Assembly: GCA_016791115.1 (NCBI GenBank)
Contig: JAEUNL010000033.1
Coordinates: 1 to 32,222, forward strand
Origin: Rhodocyclaceae bacterium
Lineage (GTDB): Bacteria; Pseudomonadota; Gammaproteobacteria; Burkholderiales; Rhodocyclaceae
Reading direction: 5' to 3'
DNA: 32,222 bases
Shown: piece by piece, positions 24,006 to 30,590 of the stretch
How positions within the stretch are numbered: position 1 is the stretch's first letter
Layout of the letters: each line of letters begins with the position of its first letter
Position numbers and translations under genes: made by a program
The notes under the pieces: model-generated
The model's database searches: none
Told to the model about the DNA's origin: nothing
The model's input: only the letters and a program-made list of their open reading frames with translations

Positions 24006-24812
24006 TTATTTGCCGAAGGTGGCGCGCACGACTTCCATCAGCGCCACGGCCACTTCCGTGTCGTCGGTCAGCGCCTCGACCAGTGCGGCGCGGCAGGCGG
24101 AAAGCGGCGCCATGCCGTCGCGGATCAGTGTGGCGGCGTAGACCAGCAGTCGCGTGCTGGCGACCTCCTCGAGATCGACGTCCTTGAGTGCGCGCAGGCT
24201 GCGGCCGATGGAAACGAGCTGTTTCGCGAGCATCGGCTCGCAACCGGTCTCGCCGACGAGGATAGCCTCTTCGCGATCTGCGGCCGGAAAATCGAAGCTC
24301 AGCGCGACAAAGCGCTGGCGCGTCGAAGGTTTGAGGCCCTTGAGGAAGTTCTGGTAGCCGGGGTTGTACGAAATTACCAGCATGAATCCGGCCGGCGCCT
24401 CGAGCAACTCGCCGGTGCGTTCGATCGGCAGCACGCGCCGATCGTCCGCCAGCGGGTGCAGCACGACGGTGGTGTCCTTGCGCGCCTCGACGATCTCGTC
24501 GAGATAGCAGATGCCGCCTTCGCGCACGGCACGGGTCAGCGGTCCGTCGCACCAGCGCGTCTGGCCGTCGCCGATCAGGTGGCGGCCGACGAGATCGGCC
24601 GCCGTCAGGTCGTCGTGGCATGACACCGTGGTCAGCGGCAGGCCGAGGCGTGCGGCCATGTGGGCGACGAAGCGCGTCTTGCCGCAGCCGGTCGGCCCCT
24701 TGATGAGCAGCGGCAGGCGGTTGCGCCAGGCATGCTCGAACAGGTCCACCTCTCCGCCGGCGGGCGCATAGAAAGGCAGGTCCTTGTCGACGGGCGTGGT
24801 TTTCATGTCCAT
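24006..24812 (-). CDS. norQ: NorQ/CbbQ-type MoxR AAA+ ATPase
   Basis: A 268-residue AAA+ ATPase. Walker A is GPTGCGKT (39-46), Walker B ICYLDE (101-106), and the sensor-type SYNPGYQN block lies further on (ISYNPGYQNFLKGLKPSTRQRF). The C-terminal helical domain matches the NorQ/CbbQ length. Together with NorD it is expected to remodel a partner metalloenzyme. The start is taken at the ATG at 24812 (MDMKTTPVDKDLPFYAP); one at 24806 is equally possible, and the in-frame extension to 24896 looks non-coding. No strong ribosome site is seen. First gene of the cluster. No norC, norB or cbbLS gene lies next to it in the window. Confidence 0.85.
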   Translation of the reverse strand: MDMKTTPVDKDLPFYAPAGGEVDLFEHAWRNRLPLLIKGPTGCGKTRFVAHMAARLGLPLTTVSCHDDLTAADLVGRHLIGDGQTRWCDGPLTRAVREGGICYLDEIVEARKDTTVVLHPLADDRRVLPIERTGELLEAPAGFMLVISYNPGYQNFLKGLKPSTRQRFVALSFDFPAADREEAILVGETGCEPMLAKQLVSIGRSLRALKDVDLEEVASTRLLVYAATLIRDGMAPLSACRAALVEALTDDTEVAVALMEVVRATFGK

Positions 24813-24882
24813 GGTTCGATCGATGTCTTGCAGCGCAGTATGCACAGATTCGGCATGGTTGTTCACCCGGGCAAACCGTTCC

Positions 24883-24896
24883 TTGATCGGGAGCAA
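24883..24896 (-). promoter_or_regulatory. FNR/DNR-like box upstream of norQ
   Basis: TTGATCGGGAGCAA matches the TTGAT-N4-ATCAA consensus with one change. Its centre is 77 bp before the norQ start, which would fit an activator site if transcription begins some 40 bp downstream. Denitrification accessory genes are often controlled by such regulators. No matching -10 at the ideal distance was found. Confidence 0.45.
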
Positions 24897-24938
24897 GCCG
24901 ACCGGACGCCCCTGGCCGGAATCGCCTTGCGCCGGGTG

Positions 24939-24944
24939 TATAAT
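24939..24944 (+). promoter_or_regulatory. -10 element of the antiporter operon
   Basis: A perfect TATAAT, directly preceded by TG. No good -35 hexamer is seen at 16-18 bp. Transcription from here would give a leader of about 270 nt before the antiporter ATG at 25222. Confidence 0.6.
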
Positions 24945-24949
24945 TCGCG

Positions 24950-25221
24950 GGTAGCAGAATCCCTTGAAACATGAAGGGTTTTGTTCCTTTCGCGGGCCGT
25001 CGTGTCGAGGCGACCGACGTCCTCATCTTCAATCGCCTTGGCGCCCGGGCTACGGGCGCCGAATACGGACGATCGTCCAGTTCCTGAAGTCACGCAGCCG
25101 GTGCGCCGGTTGTGCCCCCTTCGCGGGGAAACACGCAGAATCAATCGTCGCCACGAGAAGTGGCGCAGTACTCGGTTACGACGCGTCCGCTCGGTTCGGC
25201 GCGTCGGGAGGAGGCACCGAC
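24950..25221 (+). promoter_or_regulatory. Hairpin-rich 5' leader of the antiporter operon (candidate RNA switch)
   Basis: The leader has a series of stems: CCCTT/AAGGG followed by TTTT (24961-24982); GGCGCCC/GGGCGCC (25040-25060); the 12-bp palindrome GGACGATCGTCC (25067-25078); CCGG/CCGG (25098-25109); CCCC/GGGG flanked by GTG/CAC (25112-25134); CGCCAC/GTGGCG (25149-25165); and GACGCG-CCG/CGG-CGCGTC (25180-25205). The last abuts the GGAGGAGG ribosome site at 25207-25214. A 38-codon open frame with its own ATG (24971-25087) lies inside it. Known RNA classes controlling cation antiporters include the nhaA-I (Li+) and DUF1646 (Na+) motifs; I cannot confirm membership. Confidence 0.5.
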
Positions 25222-26427
25222 ATGGTGGAATCCCTGATCTGGCCCGCGTGGCCGTTGCAGGGCAACGAGCTGATGCGGCTCGCCTTTGCCCTGCTACTCG
25301 CTGCGGTCTGCGGCGAAGGGGTAGCGCGGCTGGCGGGGTTGCCGCGCGTGACCGGCTATTCGCTTGCCGGGCTGCTGATGGGGCCGGCGCTGCTTGGCTG
25401 GTTCGGCCCGGCGGACCTCGACAACGTGCGCATCGCGATCGACCTGGCGTTGGCGCTGCTGCTGTTTGAACTCGGCGTGCGTCTCGACGTGCGCTGGTTT
25501 CGCGCCAATCCCTGGGTGCTCGTGTCGAGCTTGGCGGAGGCAACGCTGGCCTTCGTGCTGAGTTTCGCCGTGATGCGTGCGCTCGGACATCCGAACGGCC
25601 TTGCGGCAACCGTGGCGGCGATCGCCGTCGGCACCTCGCCGTCTGTGGTGATGCGGGTGGCGGCGGAATCACGCGCGGAAGGCCAGGTCACGCAGCGCCT
25701 TTTCGTGTTGTGCGCCTTGAACGTCGCCTACTCGATCGTGTTGTCGAAGCTGATCGTCGGCGGCATGCACGGCGTGTTTCGTGGCGACTGGCTTTCGGCG
25801 GTGCTGCATCCCGTCTATCTGCTGGCGGGGTCGCTGCTGGTCGGTGCCGTGCTGGCCCTCGCCTTCCGCTTGTTGCGGCGCGCCTTCGACCTGACCGACG
25901 AGCAGGGCGTGGTGGTGCTGTTCGGCCTGCTGCTGCTGACGTTGTCGCTATTGTCGATGCTCAAGCTGCCCAGCATGCTGGCGCCGCTTATTGCCGGCGC
26001 GATCATCAAGTATGGTGACCCGCGCCCCCATCTTTGGCCACGTCACTTCGGCACCGCGGGCGGCGTGCTGGTAATTGCGCTGTTCATGTTGACCGGGATG
26101 ACGCTGACGCCGGCCTCGGTGGCGGCGGGCGGTGTGGCGGCGGTGGCGCTGCTTGCCGCGCGGCTGGTCGGCAAGCTGGGCGGCGTGATGCTGATCGGCG
26201 CCCCGAGCGGACTCAGCGTGCGCCAGTCGACCGCGCTGGGCATGGCGCTGCTGCCGATGTCCGGCGTGGCGTTCCTGCTCACCGAGGACATCCGCGCGAT
26301 CTATCCGTTCTTCGGCTCGCAGCTTGCGCCGATCGTGCTCAGCATGGTGGCGATACTCGAACTGTTCGGGCCGATCGCGGTCCAGTGGGCATTGCGCAAG
26401 ACGGGCGAAGCCCGCACCGGAGGCTGA
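25222..26427 (+). CDS. Cation/proton antiporter (CPA2, Na+/H+ exchanger fold)
   Basis: A 401-residue inner-membrane antiporter with about 12 hydrophobic segments. Family features include [24 protein letters not shown] near the N-terminus, [20 protein letters not shown] (the conserved acidic region), and [23 protein letters not shown]. It resembles KefB/RosB-type transporters but lacks the C-terminal NAD-binding TrkA-N/RCK domain. The ATG at 25222 is preceded by GGAGGAGG at 7 bases. An in-frame extension to 24964 is rich in Arg, Gly and Cys and is rejected. First gene of an operon with a YbdK-type ligase, whose ATG lies 2 bp past its stop. The ion (K+ or Na+) is not evident. Confidence 0.88.
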   Translation: MVESLIWPAWPLQGNELMRLAFALLLAAVCGEGVARLAGLPRVTGYSLAGLLMGPALLGWFGPADLDNVRIAIDLALALLLFELGVRLDVRWFRANPWVLVSSLAEATLAFVLSFAVMRALGHPNGLAATVAAIAVGTSPSVVMRVAAESRAEGQVTQRLFVLCALNVAYSIVLSKLIVGGMHGVFRGDWLSAVLHPVYLLAGSLLVGAVLALAFRLLRRAFDLTDEQGVVVLFGLLLLTLSLLSMLKLPSMLAPLIAGAIIKYGDPRPHLWPRHFGTAGGVLVIALFMLTGMTLTPASVAAGGVAAVALLAARLVGKLGGVMLIGAPSGLSVRQSTALGMALLPMSGVAFLLTEDIRAIYPFFGSQLAPIVLSMVAILELFGPIAVQWALRKTGEARTGG

Positions 26428-26429
26428 CC

Positions 26430-27545
26430 ATGGCACTCGAAGCATTTGCGGAATCGCGTTCCCTGACGCTTGGCGTCGAACTCGAGCTGCAGATCGTCAA
26501 TACGCATGACTACGATCTGGTCGGCGGGGCGGAGGATCTGCTGCGTGCACTGGCCAAATGCACGCTGCCCGGCGACGTCAAGCCGGAGATGACGGTGAGC
26601 ATGATCGAAATGTCCACCGGCGTGTGCGAGCGCCATGCCGACGTGCTCGACCAGCTCGGCACGATACGCGACGCCATGGTCGACGCCGCGAAGAAGCTCA
26701 ACATCGGCGTTTGCGGCGGCGGTACCCACGGCTTTCAGCGCTGGGACGAGCGCAAGATCTTCGACAAGCCGCGCTTCCATTACCTCTCGGAGCTCTACGG
26801 CTACCTGGCGAAGCAGTTCACGATATTCGGACAGCATGTCCATGTCGGCTGCCCGGGCCCGGACTGCGCGCTCTACCTTGCGCATTCGTTGTCGCGCTAC
26901 ATCCCGCATTTCATCGCGCTATCGGCTTCGTCGCCCTTCGTGCAGGGCGCGGATACCGGTTTCCAGTCGGCGCGGCTCAACTCGGTGTTCGCCTTTCCGC
27001 TGTCGGGCCGCCTGCCGTTCGTCGAGAGCTGGACGGAGTTCGAAGCCTACTTCGACAAGATGACGGCCACCGGCGTGGTGCAGAGCATGAAAGATTTCTA
27101 TTGGGACATCCGGCCCAAGCCCGAGTACGGTACGGTCGAGGTGCGCGTGATGGATACGCCGCTCACCGTGCGCCGCGCAGCGGAGATCGCCGCCTACATC
27201 CAGGCCGTGGCGCGCTGGCTGATGGTCGAGCGCCCGCTGCGGCCGTGCGACGACGATTACCTCGTCTACACCTTCAACCGCTTCCAGGCCTGCCGCTTCG
27301 GGCTGGCCGGCACCTACGTCGATCCGCGATCGCACGAGCATCGCACGATCGCCGACGACATACTCGCCACGCTGCAGAAGATCGAACAGCATGCGATCGA
27401 GCTGGGCGCGGATTCGGCGTGCCGCGTCCTGCGCGAGGTTGCGCAGTCGGGCGTAAACGATGCGACCGTCCTGCGCGGCGAATATGCCGATGCGCGCTCG
27501 CTGAACGAGGTGGTGCGCAGGCAGTGTCTGCGCTGGCAGACCTGA
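26430..27545 (+). CDS. YbdK-family carboxylate-amine ligase (GCS2)
   Basis: A 371-residue ATP-dependent ligase of the glutamate--cysteine ligase 2 (YbdK) family. It begins [25 protein letters not shown] with the conserved GVELE metal-binding motif. [10 protein letters not shown] (near residue 135) and [23 protein letters not shown] (near 240) are further family blocks. E. coli YbdK has weak gamma-glutamylcysteine synthetase activity; the natural substrate of most members is unknown. It sits between an antiporter and a gamma-glutamyl hydrolase-like gene, which suggests that a gamma-glutamyl compound is made and degraded in connection with the transporter (inference). GGAGG lies inside the end of the antiporter gene. 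Confidence 0.92.
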   Translation: MALEAFAESRSLTLGVELELQIVNTHDYDLVGGAEDLLRALAKCTLPGDVKPEMTVSMIEMSTGVCERHADVLDQLGTIRDAMVDAAKKLNIGVCGGGTHGFQRWDERKIFDKPRFHYLSELYGYLAKQFTIFGQHVHVGCPGPDCALYLAHSLSRYIPHFIALSASSPFVQGADTGFQSARLNSVFAFPLSGRLPFVESWTEFEAYFDKMTATGVVQSMKDFYWDIRPKPEYGTVEVRVMDTPLTVRRAAEIAAYIQAVARWLMVERPLRPCDDDYLVYTFNRFQACRFGLAGTYVDPRSHEHRTIADDILATLQKIEQHAIELGADSACRVLREVAQSGVNDATVLRGEYADARSLNEVVRRQCLRWQT

Positions 27546-27570
27546 GCGGGATTCCGACGGGCGGGACCTC

Positions 27571-28347
27571 GTGCGAACCCTGCGCATCGGACTCTCGGCG
27601 CGGCTGCTGCACACGCCGCCCAAGGAGCTGGGCTTTCCCGGCAAGACACTGCAATATCTGGAGCAGTCGGTCGCCCACTGGATCATGTCGCACGGCGCGC
27701 TGGCCTACATGATGCCGACCGTCAGCGCGGACCTCGCGGTCGAACGTGCGGCGATCTCGGTGCGGGAATACGTCGCGGCGATGGACGGCCTGGTGCTGCA
27801 GGGCGGTGCGGACGTCAGTCCGGAGAGCTACGGCGAGCTGGCGCAGAAGCCGGAGTGGGCGGGCGATCGTGTGCGCGACCTCTACGAGATCGAGCTGCTG
27901 TGGGAGTTCGTGATCCAGGCCAAGCCGGTACTCGGCATCTGCCGCGGCGCGCAACTGATCAACGTCGCGTGCGGCGGGTCACTCTACCAGGACATCATCG
28001 AGCAGAACCCGGGCGCCAATGCGCACCGTGACGAGGGCCTCTACGACCGCTTCCACCACGAGATCGATCTCGAGCCTGGCACGCGCCTCGCGGCGCTCTA
28101 TCCGGGGCATGCGAGCGGGCGTGTCAACAGCATCCACCATCAGGCGATTCGCAAGCTCGGCGACGATCTGCGCGTCGAGGCGCGATCGAGCGGCGACGGC
28201 ATCATCGAGGCGATCCGCTGGCAGGGCACCGGTTACATGTTCGGCTGCCAGTGGCATCCCGAATTCCACGGCGACACGCCCGACCTGCTCGACGGCGGGC
28301 CGATCATGGCCGAGTTTCTCGAGGCGGCGCGCGTGGCGGTGAAGTGA
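27571..28347 (+). CDS. Gamma-glutamyl hydrolase-like protein (peptidase C26, class I GATase)
   Basis: A 258-residue glutamine-amidotransferase-fold hydrolase, like PuuD. The nucleophile is C124 in VLGICRGAQLINVACGGSLYQD, and the other triad residues are H229 and E231 in FGCQWHPEFH. The oxyanion block GLVLQGGADVSPESY is at 73-87. PuuD-type enzymes cut gamma-glutamyl-GABA, but this paralogue's substrate is unknown. It starts at the GTG at 27571, 25 bp after the YbdK-type gene, with a GGGCGGGA ribosome-site-like run. A ligase that could form a gamma-glutamyl bond next to a hydrolase that could break it is the striking point of the operon. It ends near a hairpin at 28439. Confidence 0.92.
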   Translation: MRTLRIGLSARLLHTPPKELGFPGKTLQYLEQSVAHWIMSHGALAYMMPTVSADLAVERAAISVREYVAAMDGLVLQGGADVSPESYGELAQKPEWAGDRVRDLYEIELLWEFVIQAKPVLGICRGAQLINVACGGSLYQDIIEQNPGANAHRDEGLYDRFHHEIDLEPGTRLAALYPGHASGRVNSIHHQAIRKLGDDLRVEARSSGDGIIEAIRWQGTGYMFGCQWHPEFHGDTPDLLDGGPIMAEFLEAARVAVK

Positions 28348-28438
28348 AAGCGCGCGGGCCGTCGCTACGATTTGCGCCCTGGCGATGGCTCGAAACCGGC
28401 ATGCACAGAGCGTCCCAAGCCGGCATGCGCCACGTGCT

Positions 28439-28469
28439 GCATGGCATCCCGCTCCTGGCGATGCCGTGC
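28439..28469. terminator. Hairpin between convergent genes
   Basis: GCATGGCATC (28439-28448) pairs with GATGCCGTGC (28460-28469), one G-U, around an 11-nt loop, in the 162-bp space between two converging genes. No T-run on either strand, so bidirectional termination is only likely. A direct repeat, CCGGCATGC, occurs just before it (28396-28404 and 28420-28428). Confidence 0.45.
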
Positions 28470-28509
28470 CTGCGCGCGCCGATCCATGCGCCTCGCAGGC
28501 CGGCCGCTT

Positions 28510-30351
28510 TCAGGCGAACAGGTCGAACGGCGCCAGCGGGGCGAGTTGATTGGTGACATCGTCGAGCAGGCGGTAGAAGTCGCCCATCATCATGTCCTGG
28601 TTGTTGCCGGCGGCGGTGTTGGGCTGGCGCGTGTTGACCAGCGCCGCCTGGCTGATGCCGTTGGCGTAGCGCTTGAGCACGCTGAGCGAGCCGGGCAGGG
28701 CGCCGTTGTGGTTCCAGTTGCCGGCGCCGTCGACCCCCCATCCGAGCGCCACGTTGGGATTGGCGGCGCAGCCGGTGGTCATGCGTGTGATGCTGGTGGC
28801 GTTGAGCAGGTCGCCGGGTGGCGAGAAACCGTCGACCACGCGCAGGAAGCGCAGCAGGTCGATGGCGGTGGCGACCCAGCCGCCGTGCGCATCCATGCGC
28901 GCGATCTTCATGCCGTACGGGTTCTCGCCCGACTGGCCGTGGTAGACCACTTCGTCAGGCAGGCGCTGCGCCAGCGTGTCGCCGCCGATCGCGAAGGATG
29001 CGGCACCGGCCGGCTGGAAGAGCGCCTGCTTCACGTGATCGGCATAGGATTTGAGCGTCGCCTTTTCGATTACGCGGCCGAGCACGCAGTAGCCGAAGTT
29101 GGAATAGTTGCACGCGGTGCCGGGTACGGTGGCCGGCGTGCGCGTGTCGAGCACCCAGCCGATCAGGCTGGCATGGTCGCGCGCCGGTTCGCTGAACATC
29201 GGGTCGCCCGGCACGTTGGCAAAGCCTGCGGTGTGGGTGAGCAGATGCTCGATGGTGATCTTCAGTTCATCGACGTCGTAGGGCGGCGTGCCGTAGCTGT
29301 TACCCAGCACGCCGTTGCTGCCGAACACGCGCCGCGACGTGGTGAGCTTGAGCTGCTGCGCGAGCAGCATGATGGCGGCGGCGGTAATCGGTTTCGACAC
29401 GCTGGCGATGCGCATTCGATGGCGCACGGTCAGCGGCGCCTGCGTCGCCTGTTCGGCCACGCCGAGGGCACGCGCATAGACGAGCCGCCCGCCGTTGCTG
29501 ATGGCGAGCGAGAGGCCCGGCACGTTGTAGCGTGCCATGAAGGTGCGCGCGGCCTGCTCGGCGGCGGCCAGCCGCGCGGCGTCGTAGTGCTGGCTTTCCC
29601 ACACCGCGGCGAACTGTGTGCCGGCCGGCGTGGCGTAGCCGCACACCTTCAACAGGCGCTGGCCCTGGTAGAGCGCGTCGTCGAAGGCACGCTGGTAGGT
29701 CGCCGAGTCTATGCCGTGGCGCGCCTGCCAGCCGATGCTTGCGCGCTGTTGCCAGATCGCGGCGTATCGTGTGATGCCGCCGACCGTGTAGCCGCTGATG
29801 CGCAGGGGCACGTAGCCCTGTCCGGCGAGCTGGGTGAATTGTGCCTGGTACTGCGCGGCGTCGAGCGCGTGGAAGGCCTGCCAGGCCGGGCCGGGCGACA
29901 TTTCCCAGATCGCGGCATATTGGTCCTGTCCGCCTTCTTCGTAGCCGCACACATCGACCAGCCGGTAACCGGCCGCCGCCATCTGGTTGAACTTGGTGTG
30001 GTAGGCCGCGGCGCTCATGCCGTGCTGCGCCTGCCACTGCGCGACCGGCGATTTGTCCCAGATCGCACTGAAAAGGGTGCCGCCCGGCGTGGCGAAGGCG
30101 CTGATCCGGCGTAGCCGGTAGCCCTGGGCCGACAGGGCATTGAACGCGGTCTGGAAGTTGACTGCCGTCATTGCGTGGCGCGCTTGCCAGGCCGGTCCGG
30201 CCTGCTTGACCCAGACGCCGGCGAAGCGCGGCGTGCCGCCGTCGAGATAACCGCTGATGTCGATCAGGCGGTAACCGACGCCGACGAGCTGGTTGAAGGT
30301 GTTCTGGAACGCGGCCGCGTCGAGATCGTGCCGTGCCTGCCATGGGTCCAT
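28510..30351 (-). CDS. Beta-lactamase-fold serine hydrolase with five N-terminal tandem repeats (BTRD1-like)
   Basis: A 613-residue two-part protein. Residues 4-258 are five consecutive repeats of 51 residues (starts at 4, 55, 106, 157, 208), each running W-Q-A-x-H, a helix, GYRL, then ISGY...G...F/YAAIW. This matches the bacterial tandem repeat domain found beside beta-lactamase domains and in fungal polyglycine hydrolases (recollection). The C-terminal class-C beta-lactamase fold has S317-x-x-K320, Y416-S-N418 and H547-N-G549 as the third motif. The ATG at 30351 has GGGAGG upstream. No signal peptide is visible, which is unusual for this fold. It may be a peptidase or esterase; true beta-lactamase activity is unlikely. 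Confidence 0.85.
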   Translation of the reverse strand: MDPWQARHDLDAAAFQNTFNQLVGVGYRLIDISGYLDGGTPRFAGVWVKQAGPAWQARHAMTAVNFQTAFNALSAQGYRLRRISAFATPGGTLFSAIWDKSPVAQWQAQHGMSAAAYHTKFNQMAAAGYRLVDVCGYEEGGQDQYAAIWEMSPGPAWQAFHALDAAQYQAQFTQLAGQGYVPLRISGYTVGGITRYAAIWQQRASIGWQARHGIDSATYQRAFDDALYQGQRLLKVCGYATPAGTQFAAVWESQHYDAARLAAAEQAARTFMARYNVPGLSLAISNGGRLVYARALGVAEQATQAPLTVRHRMRIASVSKPITAAAIMLLAQQLKLTTSRRVFGSNGVLGNSYGTPPYDVDELKITIEHLLTHTAGFANVPGDPMFSEPARDHASLIGWVLDTRTPATVPGTACNYSNFGYCVLGRVIEKATLKSYADHVKQALFQPAGAASFAIGGDTLAQRLPDEVVYHGQSGENPYGMKIARMDAHGGWVATAIDLLRFLRVVDGFSPPGDLLNATSITRMTTGCAANPNVALGWGVDGAGNWNHNGALPGSLSVLKRYANGISQAALVNTRQPNTAAGNNQDMMMGDFYRLLDDVTNQLAPLAPFDLFA

Positions 30352-30590
30352 GCGGCGCCTCCCCTCATCCGATGGTCGTCCCGACCCGCTGGCCGGGCAC
30401 AAACAAGCTGCAGTAACGAGACTGCCACGCCGGCGGCCGGAAGAGAATAGGCCGGGCGGATGATGGGCGGGAGGATGGGAACCGCCGGGCGACAGGCGAC
30501 GAAAGGCTGCGTTGCGCTGCGCAAGGAGGCGGCACCCGGCCACGCCCGAGGGTGCGGCCGGTATGCGTCAGTGTGATCGGTAGCGGTCGG

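Noticed and set aside
24964..25221. 86-residue N-terminal extension of the antiporter
   Set aside because: The translation is Arg/Gly/Cys-rich and has no membrane segment, and the ATG at 25222 has a strong ribosome site. The stretch reads better as structured leader RNA.
28510..30351. Beta-lactam resistance gene
   Set aside because: It has the class-C fold, but the third motif is HNG rather than KTG, there is no export signal, and the repeat domain points to a peptidase- or esterase-like enzyme.
30532..30555. Terminator after the OmpA-family gene
   Set aside because: GCACCC/GGGTGC forms a short stem, but no T-run follows on the minus strand, and such stems are common by chance in GC-rich DNA.
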